Assembly: GCA_028818775.1 (NCBI GenBank)
Contig: JAPPNE010000084.1
Span: 116,008-159,908, forward strand
Direction of reading: 5' to 3'
DNA from: Deltaproteobacteria bacterium
GTDB lineage: Bacteria; Desulfobacterota; Binatia; UBA9968; JAJDTQ01
Length of the DNA stretch: 43,901 nucleotides
Part shown: positions 25,312-32,821 of the stretch, piece by piece
How the letters are laid out: each line of letters starts with the position of its first letter
Position numbering within the stretch: position 1 is the stretch's first letter
Position numbers and translations under genes: made by a program
Notes under the pieces: generated by a model
Told to the model about the DNA's origin: nothing
The model's database searches: none
Seen by the model: the letters and a program-made list of their open reading frames with translations, nothing else

Positions 25312-25350
25312 GTGTCAACTTGACACCCGCAGCCGATGGTGCGATAGAAT
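25312..25350 (+). promoter_or_regulatory. TTT-operon promoter with overlapping palindrome
   Basis: -35 TTGACA (25320-25325), a 19-base spacer and -10 TAGAAT (25345-25350, 5 of 6) lead to the tctC-like gene. The -35 is inside a perfect inverted repeat GTGTCAA-C-TTGACAC (25312-25326), an arrangement that suggests repression by a dimeric regulator released by substrate. The palindrome resembles that at 14245-14265 (GxGTCAA/TTGACxC arms). Confidence 0.55.
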
Positions 25351-25372
25351 CGGCCCCCGAAAGGAGGGCATC

Positions 25373-26437
25373 ATGAGAACAGTACCTTCTCCGAGGCAGT
25401 CCTGGAAACCGTTACTTCTGTTGCTCGCGCTCCTCTTCCTCGCGGCGCCCGCATCCGCCGCCGACCCCTATTACAAGGGCAAGGAGCTCAGCATTCTCTG
25501 CGGATTTGCCGCCGGTTCGGGAGTGGACCTGCATGCGCGCCTGATGGGCCGGCATCTGGCGAGATTCATCCCCGGGAACCCCTCCGTCATCATCCAGAAC
25601 AACCCCGGCGCCAGCGGCATCCTGGCATTCAACCACGTGTACAACCGCGCCAAGAAGGACGGGCTTACCATTGGCAACACCTCGTCCGGACTGATCACAC
25701 GACAGCTAATCAAGCGTCCGGGAATACGCTTCGACCTCAAGAAATCCGTGCTTGTCGGAGCCAACAGTACCCAGTCACGGTACGTCTACGTAAATGGTGG
25801 CCTCGGCATCAAGTCGGTGGGGGACCTCTACGGCCGCGAGAAGCCCATCGTCACCGGCTGGTCTTCCAAGGGCGGCGGACCCGACGTCATGATAGAGCTC
25901 ATGTTCCGCATGTTGGGCCTGGAGCGGAAAGCCATTTACGGGTACAAGGGCGGACCCGACATCTTCCTGGCGGTGCAGCGGGGGGAGATCGAGATGGCGT
26001 CGTCCAACGAGATGGACTATCCGACTCAAGGGAAGCCGCTGGCGCAACAGGGCGCGATTCGCGTGCTGATGCAGAGCGGGATTTTCCAGGACGGCAAATT
26101 CGTCAGGAGCAAGACGCTCCCAGACATCCCCACCGTGGAAGAGGCTTACACCGAGCGTAACGGCAAGGCTCCCTCGGGTCCCTTCTGGGACGCCCTCAAG
26201 GCGCTGGCGGCGGTACCCACGCGATCCTACTGGGTGGCGCCCGGGACGCCGCCCGAGTTGATCGACATGCTGCGTCAAGCCTTCGTCAAGATGAGCAACG
26301 ACGCACAGTACCAGACGGATTCCAAGCGCCTGCTGGGCTATGTGGACAAGCTGGATACGGGGCCGCGGAAGCAGATCATCGTCAACTATCTGAGTCTGCC
26401 GGAGGACATCGCGAAGCTGTTTGTGCGTAAGCGCTAG
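25373..26437 (+). CDS. Tripartite tricarboxylate transporter binding protein (TctC/Bug family)
   Basis: 354-residue periplasmic binding protein of the TctC (Bug) family. A strong signal peptide (hydrophobic run to about residue 28, APASAA before the cleavage) precedes 'YYKGKELSILCGFAAGSGVDLHARLMGRHLARFIPGNPSVIIQNNPGA' (quoted in parts: KGKELSIL, GFAAGSGVDLHARLMGRHL, NNPGASGILAFNH). These are the conserved ligand-loop regions. AAAGGAGG precedes the ATG. It is first in the order C-A-B, and TctA starts 19 bases after its stop. Ligands in this family are mostly carboxylates (citrate, aromatic or dicarboxylic acids); the actual one is not readable. Confidence 0.92.
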   Translation: MRTVPSPRQSWKPLLLLLALLFLAAPASAADPYYKGKELSILCGFAAGSGVDLHARLMGRHLARFIPGNPSVIIQNNPGASGILAFNHVYNRAKKDGLTIGNTSSGLITRQLIKRPGIRFDLKKSVLVGANSTQSRYVYVNGGLGIKSVGDLYGREKPIVTGWSSKGGGPDVMIELMFRMLGLERKAIYGYKGGPDIFLAVQRGEIEMASSNEMDYPTQGKPLAQQGAIRVLMQSGIFQDGKFVRSKTLPDIPTVEEAYTERNGKAPSGPFWDALKALAAVPTRSYWVAPGTPPELIDMLRQAFVKMSNDAQYQTDSKRLLGYVDKLDTGPRKQIIVNYLSLPEDIAKLFVRKR

Positions 26438-26456
26438 CTTCGCTGGACCTGACCAC

Positions 26457-27935
26457 GTGCTCGAAGCGGCAGTCGAAGCCATCCAGAATCTCTTTATCCC
26501 GAGCCGCCTGGGCCTGCTGGCGCTCGGGGTCGTCATGGGGCTCGCCCTCGGGGCCATTCCCGGCCTCGGGGGCATCGTGGGCCTGTCCATCCTCCTGCCC
26601 TTTACGTTCGACATGGACCCGTTCACGGCGTTTGCCGTGCTCATCGGTCTTCACTCCGTCATCTGCACCGCCGACACCATGCCCGCGGTCCTCTTCGGAA
26701 TACCCGGGACCGCGGCGTCCCAGGCCACCATCCTGGACGGACATCCCATGGCCAAACGCGGCGAGGCCGGGCGCGCCCTCGGGGCCGCCTACATGTCGTC
26801 GCTCATGGGAGGGCTCTTCGGCGCTCTGGTGCTGGCCCTGTCGGTGCCCGTGTTCCGCCCGCTGGTGCTTGCTTTCGGAGCGCCCGAGTTCTTCATGCTG
26901 GGCATGCTGGGCATCTCCATGGTGGCGGTGCTGGGCGGACGCCGCCCTCTCAAGGGTCTCATCGTGGGTGTGATCGGCCTTCTCGTGGGGTCCGTGGGCG
27001 GTGACCCGCAGACGGGCATTCTGCGCTGGACATTGGACCAGCCCTACCTCGAGGACGGTGTTCCCCTGGTCCCCGTCAGCCTCGGCATCTTCGCCATACC
27101 GGAGATCGCCGACCTCGTGGTCAAGGGCACGCGCATCGCGGACGTACCCAAGGACGCGACCCGCGGCGTGACCGTCGGCATCCGGGACGCCTTCCATCAC
27201 TGGTTCCTGGTGCTCCGATGCAGTGCCGTGGGCACCTGGGTCGGATTCATTCCGGGGTTGGGTGCGTCGGTGGTGGACTGGTTCGCCTACGGTCACGCGG
27301 CCCAGTCCATCAAGGACGCGCGCAGGACCTTCGGCACCGGCGACGTGCGCGGCGTCATCGCGCCCGAGAGTGCCAACAACGCCAAGGAAGGGGGCGTTCT
27401 CATCCCCACCATCGCATTCGGTGTGCCCGGCGGAGCGGCGATGGCGCTGCTCCTGGGAGCCTTCACCATCCAGGGCCTCGTACCGGGTCCCGACATGCTG
27501 ACCCGCCACCTGGACGTTACCTATACCATCGTGTGGAGCATCGCCGTGGCCAATATCCTGGGCACGAGCATCTGCCTGCTCTTCACCAATCAGATCGCCA
27601 AGATCGCCACCATTCGGGCAAATCTCCTGGCGCCTCTCATCATCGTGGTGGTGGTGCTCGCCGCGTTCCAGGCCACGCGCTATTTCGGCGACCTCGTGAC
27701 GCTGACGTGCTTCTCCATTCTCGGCTGGCTGATGAAGCGGTTCGCTTGGCCGCGGCCGCCCCTTATCCTGGCGATGGTCCTCAGCACCATCGTCGAACGC
27801 AACCTCTTCATCTCCGTCAACCGCTACGGCGTCTCATGGTTGGGGCACCCGCTGGTGTTGGTCATCGGTCTCATCATCGCCGCCAGCATGTTCTACGCGT
27901 TCCGGACTCAGAGACGGGTCGCCGATGAGAGTTGA
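26457..27935 (+). CDS. Tripartite tricarboxylate transporter large membrane subunit (TctA)
   Basis: 492-residue integral membrane protein with around twelve hydrophobic helices, the TctA family conserved core 'ALGAIPGLGGIVGLSILLPFTF', 'AVLFGIPGTAASQATILDGHPMAKRGEAGRA' and 'AFGVPGGAAMALLLGAFTIQGLVPGP'. Mixed start: I use the GTG at 26457 because protein begins VLEAAVEAIQNLF, typical for the family, but the GTG at 26421 that overlaps the tctC stop is also in frame. It overlaps the TctB start by 11 bases, showing translational coupling. With TctC and TctB it forms a secondary, ion-driven uptake system for a carboxylate. Confidence 0.92.
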   Translation: MLEAAVEAIQNLFIPSRLGLLALGVVMGLALGAIPGLGGIVGLSILLPFTFDMDPFTAFAVLIGLHSVICTADTMPAVLFGIPGTAASQATILDGHPMAKRGEAGRALGAAYMSSLMGGLFGALVLALSVPVFRPLVLAFGAPEFFMLGMLGISMVAVLGGRRPLKGLIVGVIGLLVGSVGGDPQTGILRWTLDQPYLEDGVPLVPVSLGIFAIPEIADLVVKGTRIADVPKDATRGVTVGIRDAFHHWFLVLRCSAVGTWVGFIPGLGASVVDWFAYGHAAQSIKDARRTFGTGDVRGVIAPESANNAKEGGVLIPTIAFGVPGGAAMALLLGAFTIQGLVPGPDMLTRHLDVTYTIVWSIAVANILGTSICLLFTNQIAKIATIRANLLAPLIIVVVVLAAFQATRYFGDLVTLTCFSILGWLMKRFAWPRPPLILAMVLSTIVERNLFISVNRYGVSWLGHPLVLVIGLIIAASMFYAFRTQRRVADES

Positions 27936-28413
27936 ACCTCGCACCTTCTTCACCGCCGCCTTGGCAGTCGGCCTTGCGGCAGCCATCTACACCGCGAGAG
28001 ACTGGCCCGTAGAGACCCGGATGCTTCCCTGGGCATTGGGAATTCCCGGACTGCTGATGGCGCTGATCCAACTGTTCCTGGATTTCCGCGCCCACGAACA
28101 CACGCAGGAGACCGCCGCTGCGGACCTGATCGACCTTCCCACGGACACGACCCTCCCACCCCACATCGTCACGCGCCGCGCCGCCATTTTTTTCGGCTGG
28201 TTCCTGGGACTCATCGCTGGCGTATGGCTGTTCGGCTTCTTCATCGCGGTACCGTTGTTCGTATGTCTCTACCTGCTGCTGCGGGCTCAAGAGAAGTGGT
28301 GGAGCGCCCTTCTCTACACCGGCCTTACCTTCGGGTTCCTGTGGCTCGTCTTCGACCGGATCCTGCGAGTGCTGTGGCCGCAGGGAGTGGTGTTTGTGTG
28401 GCTCGGGTTCTGA
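27925..28413 (+). CDS. Tripartite tricarboxylate transporter small membrane subunit (TctB)
   Basis: 162-residue protein with four hydrophobic helices (about 9-25, 33-52, 86-110, 115-135 and a short final one), the TctB/small-subunit size and layout. Typical: the first helix after a short N-terminus, then a loop with charged residues, and a C-terminal 'GLTFGFLWLVFDRILRVLWPQGVVFVW'. Its ATG lies inside the end of tctA (11-base overlap). Last gene of the TTT operon; a few dozen bases downstream begins the accessory scar with its own promoter. Confidence 0.88.
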   Translation: MRVEPRTFFTAALAVGLAAAIYTARDWPVETRMLPWALGIPGLLMALIQLFLDFRAHEHTQETAAADLIDLPTDTTLPPHIVTRRAAIFFGWFLGLIAGVWLFGFFIAVPLFVCLYLLLRAQEKWWSALLYTGLTFGFLWLVFDRILRVLWPQGVVFVWLGF

Positions 28414-28434
28414 GGTCACAATGTCCGGGGTTGG

Positions 28435-28462
28435 TTGCCCGAGCCATGACGACTGTTATAAT
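28435..28462 (+). promoter_or_regulatory. Orphan promoter left in the accessory scar
   Basis: TTGCCC (28435-28440), a 16-base spacer and a perfect TATAAT (28457-28462) with an extended -10 TG (28454-28455). It points toward the DUF5131 fragment and was presumably its promoter. Transcripts from it would now cross the VapC, ParD and ParE remnants. Confidence 0.5.
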
Positions 28463-28530
28463 TCATCCGCTAGGGTTCACCTAATTCGCGAAAGACAGCG
28501 GGAGTCAGGTCGGGGCTTGGACACTTGGGT

Positions 28531-28768
28531 GTAAATCGACAATCGAGTGGACTGACGCAACCTGGAATCCGGTCATCGGTTGTACCAAGATTACGCGCGG
28601 CTGTGACAATTGCTACGCCGAACGGTTCCGGGGTACTCCGGGACATCCCTTCGAGGATGGCTTCGACCTCAAGCTCCGTCCTGAACGACTCTCCCAACCG
28701 CTTTCATGGAAATGGCCGAGGAGAGTCTTCGTCAACTCCATGAACGACCTGTTCCACAAGAAAATCCC
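28531..28768 (+). pseudogene. 5' fragment of a DUF5131 (phage Gp37/Gp68-like) gene
   Basis: In frame from 28536 the DNA reads S-T-I-E-W-T-D-A-T-W-N-P-V, then GCTKITRGCDNCYAERF with the three-cysteine cluster, 'GHPFEDGFDLKLRPERL' and 'RRVFVNSMNDLFHKKI'. This is the conserved N-terminal third of the DUF5131 family, found in phage and accessory regions and resembling radical-SAM-type proteins. Two defects show it is dead: no in-frame start codon lies upstream of 28536 (a GTG at 28531 would work if one base after it were removed), and homology stops abruptly near 28768, where a VapC fragment begins in another frame. Over half of the gene is missing. Confidence 0.8.
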
Positions 28769-28873
28769 GACGGCTTCGACCGTATGCTCGTTTGTCAAGG
28801 CATCGAGCATGACCTGAGTCTGGTCACACCAGATTCCCTGATCACTCAGTATCCGATAGACACCATCTGGTGA
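28769..28873 (+). pseudogene. 3' fragment of a VapC-like PIN-domain toxin
   Basis: The frame from 28769 to the TGA at 28871-28873 gives 34 residues: DGFDRMLVCQGIEHDL, then SLVTPDSLITQYPIDTIW. These match the end of VapC toxins (usually DPFDRMLVAQA...LVTxD...YxVxxIW), including the last acidic residue of the PIN active site. Only this C-terminal quarter remains and it has no start codon or upstream VapB antitoxin, so no working toxin is made. It joins the DUF5131 fragment directly, which marks a deletion or recombination junction near 28765-28770. Confidence 0.72.
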
Positions 28874-28892
28874 ACTCTTCGGAGACCAAACC

Positions 28893-29159
28893 ATGCCACG
28901 CACGACCACCATCACCGTACGGCTCAGCGGTGCGCTTAGCGACTTCGTCGCCGCCAACCTTGGAGACGACGGGTCCTACGAAGACATCAGCGAATACATT
29001 CACGATCTGATCAGACGGGACAAGGTGCGCGCGGAGCGTGCGTCTTTCGAACGACTCAAGGCCGAGCTGACACTCGCCTTCACGGCGCCCGACGATACCT
29101 ACCATCCCCTCTCCGCCCCAGACGTCATCGCGAGGAACAAGGCGCGATCCGACGCGTGA
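28893..29159 (+). CDS. ParD-like (CopG/RHH) antitoxin, orphan
   Basis: 88-residue antitoxin of the ParD/CC2985 type. The ribbon-helix-helix N-terminus TTTITVRLSGALSDFVAAN binds DNA; 'DDGSYEDISEYIHDLIRRDKVRAE' is the second helix region, and the disordered C-terminal tail normally wraps the toxin. GGAG sits 8 bases before the ATG. Reading is intact, but the ParE toxin that should overlap its stop has shrunk to a remnant. The antitoxin may persist as a DNA-binding repressor, as an anti-addiction factor against incoming ParE plasmids, or simply not yet be lost. Confidence 0.85.
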   Translation: MPRTTTITVRLSGALSDFVAANLGDDGSYEDISEYIHDLIRRDKVRAERASFERLKAELTLAFTAPDDTYHPLSAPDVIARNKARSDA

Positions 29160-29253
29160 CCTCGGTATGTGACGGAGACCTCGGTATCGTTACGGTTCTG
29201 CAAGAACGCATGCATCAGATTGACCGATTTCGAGAAGACTTCCGAGCAGGAGC
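29156..29253 (+). pseudogene. Remnant of the cognate ParE toxin
   Basis: A GTG overlapping the antitoxin stop opens a frame that reads, after a few residues, DLGIVTVLQERMHQIDRF. This matches the end of ParE/RelE toxins (VEIVRVLHERMDIxRHF), while the body of about 70 residues is absent. A 10-base direct repeat ACCTCGGTAT (29159-29168 and 29178-29187) lies at the front of the remnant and may mark where the deletion occurred. The frame then runs on without a proper stop into the antisense of the epimerase gene. Confidence 0.65.
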
Positions 29254-30201
29254 CTACTCTCCGGCCGCCTTCTCCAGGTCGGCCACGAAGTCCCTGAACC
29301 CCTCCTCCATCGTGTATCTCGGCTCCCATCCCAACACGTCCCTGGCTAGAGAAAGGTCCATGGCCTGCTTCACCTGTAGCGGGGGCGGCGGGCCGGGCAG
29401 GACCTCGACTTCCAGGGTCGGGAGGACTCCCTTGATCGCGGCAACCAACGCGTCGAAGGTCAGCACCTCGCCGGTGCCGATGTTGAAGTGCGTCTGCGCC
29501 GGCGGCGGGATGGTGGCGGCGATGTCGACGGCGCGGCCCACGTCCTTGGCGTAGACGTACTCGAAGTCCGTGGTCAGGGGCCTGGGCACGCGCGCCACCT
29601 CGCCCCGCAGGGCGCATTGCACCAGCGTCTGGATGAGGCGGCCGCCGGAAGAGCCGCCGTGGAACCGCCCGAGCCCGTAGAGCTTCGCCAGGCGCAGGGC
29701 GATCACCTCGAAGCCGTACAGACGCTGGTAGGCCTCCACCATCAACTCCTTGGCGGCCTTGGTGTTGTCGTAGAGCCTGCCGTTGCCGCGAGGAAAGTCC
29801 TCCCGCAGCGGCGCGGGACAGTCACGGCGCTGGTCATAGACGCTCAACGAGCTGATGTGCACGAGACGCCGCACGCCGGCCAGCCTCACGGCTTCCAGGA
29901 CGTTGATGGTCCCCATGACGTTGATATTGACGCCGGTGTAGGGGGCATCGGCTACCTTGGTGCCGATGAGTCCAGCGGTGTGCACCACGGTGTCCACGCC
30001 GTGCTCCGTCATGGCGTGAAGAAGCCTCGGCAGGTCGAGGGTATCGCCCTGGAGGAACGCGACGTCCGCCCCCGGCAGTTTCCTCTCCAGGAAGTCGCCC
30101 AAGGGCTGCGCGTCGTAGAAGACCAGCGGGACGTTCCTTCGCACGGCAAACTCGGCGAAGGACGTCCCCACCAGTCCGGCACCGGTGATGAGTGTGGTCA
30201 C
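29254..30201 (-). CDS. NAD-dependent epimerase/dehydratase (extended SDR), paralogue 2
   Basis: 315-residue extended SDR, a paralogue of the protein at 20932. TGAGLVG (residues 6-12) binds the cofactor and Tyr144-xxx-Lys148 (RLYDNTKAAKE) is catalytic; 'VNINVMGTINVLEAVRLAGVRR' and 'NIGTGEVLTFDALV' repeat the pattern. The GTG at 30201 is chosen: AGAGGA lies 8 bases before it, and residue positions then line up exactly with paralogue 1; the 37-residue upstream extension is arginine-rich and not family-like. It is the last gene of the glc-type operon, 61 bases after the alpha/beta hydrolase. Substrate unknown. Confidence 0.9.
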   Translation of the reverse strand: MTTLITGAGLVGTSFAEFAVRRNVPLVFYDAQPLGDFLERKLPGADVAFLQGDTLDLPRLLHAMTEHGVDTVVHTAGLIGTKVADAPYTGVNINVMGTINVLEAVRLAGVRRLVHISSLSVYDQRRDCPAPLREDFPRGNGRLYDNTKAAKELMVEAYQRLYGFEVIALRLAKLYGLGRFHGGSSGGRLIQTLVQCALRGEVARVPRPLTTDFEYVYAKDVGRAVDIAATIPPPAQTHFNIGTGEVLTFDALVAAIKGVLPTLEVEVLPGPPPPLQVKQAMDLSLARDVLGWEPRYTMEEGFRDFVADLEKAAGE

Positions 30202-30262
30202 GGGCGAATCCTCTGGTCGTTCGCACCCAGCGCGCTGCGAGGTGTCTCCCCGGCGACTCGGC

Positions 30263-31645
30263 TCAGCCGCTCTCGCCGTTCCCCGAAAGGAAGTACCCGC
30301 CGGTAATGGCATCGTGCCAAGTCTTGGCGACGCCCGGTGCCACGCCCAGGGGCAGGTCCGTCTCCGGCGTCCAGTAGGAATGGACTCCGGCCTGGAAGTG
30401 CATCAGCGCGGTCTTGGGGGCCGGTTCCATGCGCGCGAACATGGGCATCACCAGGCTGCGGTAGGAGTCGGCGCTGTGGTCGCGGCTGTCCTTGGTGACG
30501 CAGAAGAGGACCGGCGGCACGGGCTTGACGCCGGGTCCCTGGAGTTCACGCCCGTAGCCCAGGTACTGTTGCACCAGCGCTTCGGTGCCGCGCTCGTCGA
30601 GGCCGAGCCGGCCGGCGGTGACCCGGGCACCCTCCTCCAGCGACGGTTCGATGTTGGTGCTGACGACGTACTCGCACTTGAACTGGGGCTGGTCCTTGGC
30701 GGCGTCCCATGCCTCCATCACTTCCTCGATGACCATGGGCAGCCGCATCAGCGCCACTGGGCCGTCCTGACCGAGCTTTTCGGGGCCGATGTAGCGTGCC
30801 TTGTCGCGCCACGTGCGAACGTACAGTTCGTAGAACGGGTCCACCCGGCTGGTCTCGGTCACCCGCCTTTCGTAGTCGCCGATGGCTCCGAGGGAACCCT
30901 GGACCGCCAGCTTGGCCTGGTTGATGTAGCCGAAGGACGAGTTCTCCACCGCCATGACGCCGGCGACGTTGGGCACCCGCTGGGACAGCATGAAGACGAA
31001 CGGGCCGCCCGTGGAATGCCCGTGGACGTAGACGGAGTATTCCCCATCCGGAAGGTTCCGCGCCATCACCTGTTTGCCGCCCTCCTCGAAGGCCGCGGGC
31101 CAACCCGCGAGGCGGTACCAGAAGGTCGTGCCGGGCTTGGCGTGGAGCACGGTGCGGGTGCCGTAGCGTTCGCGCAGCGAGCTGTCCTTGACCACCTCGT
31201 ACTGGTCCGGCGTGACGTGTTCGCCGGTGAGCCAGATGGGGGTGCGGATGGTACCGTCCGCATTGATGGTGTCCCCGGGCCAGTTGCGCGCCGGATCGTC
31301 CAGGCAGAGCCGGCCGGGATAGGTCATGGTGGCGACCTTGAAACCGAACTTCCCGGCGAGCAGGCGCGCCACGGGCGCCATGGTCTTGAAATCGCCGTCG
31401 CCGCCTGACAGCAGGTAGGCCCCCGCCTTCTTCCCGTCCGCGCCCACGACGATCCCCGCCGGGTCCTCCGGCTCGTAGATCTGCGCGCCGATGTCCCACT
31501 CCAGCCCCACGGCCTCGATACGGACCAGATCTTCGTACTCCTTGAGCGGGATGTCCGGCATCGCCAGAACCGCCCTGGAGTCGGTGAGGCACTCCTCCCG
31601 CGACACCTCCGCGGGAGGAGTCCAAACGGCACTTCGCGTTGTCAT
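30263..31645 (-). CDS. Alpha/beta hydrolase-like protein with GHSTGG elbow
   Basis: 460-residue protein. I read an alpha/beta-hydrolase core from 'AGAYLLSGGDGDFKTMAPVARLLAGKFGFKVA' and the nucleophile elbow YVHGHSTGGPFVFML, with Ser211 as the likely nucleophile; acid and histidine candidates ('DSRDHSAD', 'HFQAGVHSYW') occur toward the C-terminus. I do not recognise a named family, and the length is greater than a simple hydrolase because of a helical cap near residues 215-330. It starts 12 bases after the amidohydrolase copy 7 stop and is clearly in the same operon. It may hydrolyse an ester, thioester or amide in the pathway (inference). Confidence 0.75.
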   Translation of the reverse strand: MTTRSAVWTPPAEVSREECLTDSRAVLAMPDIPLKEYEDLVRIEAVGLEWDIGAQIYEPEDPAGIVVGADGKKAGAYLLSGGDGDFKTMAPVARLLAGKFGFKVATMTYPGRLCLDDPARNWPGDTINADGTIRTPIWLTGEHVTPDQYEVVKDSSLRERYGTRTVLHAKPGTTFWYRLAGWPAAFEEGGKQVMARNLPDGEYSVYVHGHSTGGPFVFMLSQRVPNVAGVMAVENSSFGYINQAKLAVQGSLGAIGDYERRVTETSRVDPFYELYVRTWRDKARYIGPEKLGQDGPVALMRLPMVIEEVMEAWDAAKDQPQFKCEYVVSTNIEPSLEEGARVTAGRLGLDERGTEALVQQYLGYGRELQGPGVKPVPPVLFCVTKDSRDHSADSYRSLVMPMFARMEPAPKTALMHFQAGVHSYWTPETDLPLGVAPGVAKTWHDAITGGYFLSGNGESG

Positions 31646-31657
31646 GGATATCCTGTC

Positions 31658-32794
31658 CTAATCCACCCCGTACAGCCGCGCGCAGTTGGTCCAGAAGATC
31701 TTCTCCAGGGACTCCTTCTTCAGCCCGGGGATGGACGTGAAGGTGGAGACGGCCTCGGGCCAGCGCGAGTCGATGTGCGGGTAGTCGGTTGAGAAAACGA
31801 TGTTGTCGTCGCCCATGTAGTCGATGACGTTCACCACCAGCGCTTCGTCCACGTCCGCTGAGATGAAGCACTGCTCGCGGAAGTATTCGCTGGGCTTCTT
31901 GCGCAAGGGGATCTCCGCCATGGCTCCCTGAAGTTCGCAGTACTCGTCCATGCGGTACATCAGCCACGGCAGCCAACTGCAGTTGCCTTCGAGAAAGGCC
32001 ACCCTCAGCTTGGGGAACTTCTCCAGCACGCCGCCCACGCAGAAGGCGCTGACGGCCAGGATCAGCTCCACCGGGTTGCGCAACGGGTTCACCAGGAGGT
32101 CTTCGTTGGGATGCCCCTCGAAGCGCCGGGCCACCTGGATCTGGTTGGGCCGTGCCGGCGGGTGGAAGCAGATGGGCACGTCGAGGTCGATGGCCTCGGC
32201 CCAGAGCGGGTCGAAGTGCCGGTCGTGGATGTGGTGACCGTTGATGGGTTCCGGGCAGAGCGACAGCCCGATTGCACCCTTTTCCTTGACGGCCCGCCGC
32301 GCTTCCTCCACCGCGAGGTCCACGTCGTGCAAGGTGATCAGGGCCGAACCCTTGAGGCGTGACCTGTCGGCGCCGCAGAAGTCGTACATCCAGTCGTTCC
32401 AGGCCTTGCACAGGTCGTTGGCGTACTCGGGCTCGAAGTCCTCGTTGGTGTGAAGCGGCGCGGTGCGGAACTGCACGGCGACGTCGAGTCCCTCCACGTC
32501 CATGGCCTCGACCTGCGAGACGTTGTTGTAGTTCTGCCGCGCGGGCTTGACGTAGGCGTCCTTCTGGCGCTGCTCGTGGAAGTGCACCGCCTTTCCGGGA
32601 GGACGGATCGGCGTGCCGTCGCCCAGCACGTAACGTGTCATGCCGTGGAGTGCGAGGCCCTTGTCCTGGCGCTTCTCCCGCACCTCGCCGCGCGGGATGC
32701 GGTCGCCCCACTTGGGATTCATGTAGGTCAGGTAGAGATCGTGGGGCTCGAACACGTGCATGTCGCTGTCGAGTATGCGCAAACCGTCTCTCAT
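31658..32794 (-). CDS. Amidohydrolase_2 family protein (copy 7)
   Basis: 378-residue COG2159-type enzyme of the same subgroup as copies 1 and 6. MRDGLRILDSDMHVFEPHDLYL has the Asp-x-Asp-x-His motif; 'VPICFHPPARPNQIQVARRFEGHP', 'EGNCSWLPWLMYRMDE' and GDDNIVFSTDYPHIDSRWP follow, with 'KIFWTNCARLYGVD' at the end. GGAGGAA precedes the ATG. It lies 27 bases downstream of glcF and 12 bases upstream of the hydrolase, so this member is tied to a glycolate-oxidase-like dehydrogenase. Compared with copy 1 it has an insert around residues 40-60. Substrate unknown. Confidence 0.93.
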   Translation of the reverse strand: MRDGLRILDSDMHVFEPHDLYLTYMNPKWGDRIPRGEVREKRQDKGLALHGMTRYVLGDGTPIRPPGKAVHFHEQRQKDAYVKPARQNYNNVSQVEAMDVEGLDVAVQFRTAPLHTNEDFEPEYANDLCKAWNDWMYDFCGADRSRLKGSALITLHDVDLAVEEARRAVKEKGAIGLSLCPEPINGHHIHDRHFDPLWAEAIDLDVPICFHPPARPNQIQVARRFEGHPNEDLLVNPLRNPVELILAVSAFCVGGVLEKFPKLRVAFLEGNCSWLPWLMYRMDEYCELQGAMAEIPLRKKPSEYFREQCFISADVDEALVVNVIDYMGDDNIVFSTDYPHIDSRWPEAVSTFTSIPGLKKESLEKIFWTNCARLYGVD

Positions 32795-32821
32795 GGGTTC
32801 CTCCGTTTCGGGTACGCCGGC

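Noticed and set aside
28613-28957. 114-codon minus-strand open frame in the scar
   Set aside because: The plus strand in this span has recognisable DUF5131, VapC and ParD sequence, so the reverse frame is a by-product.
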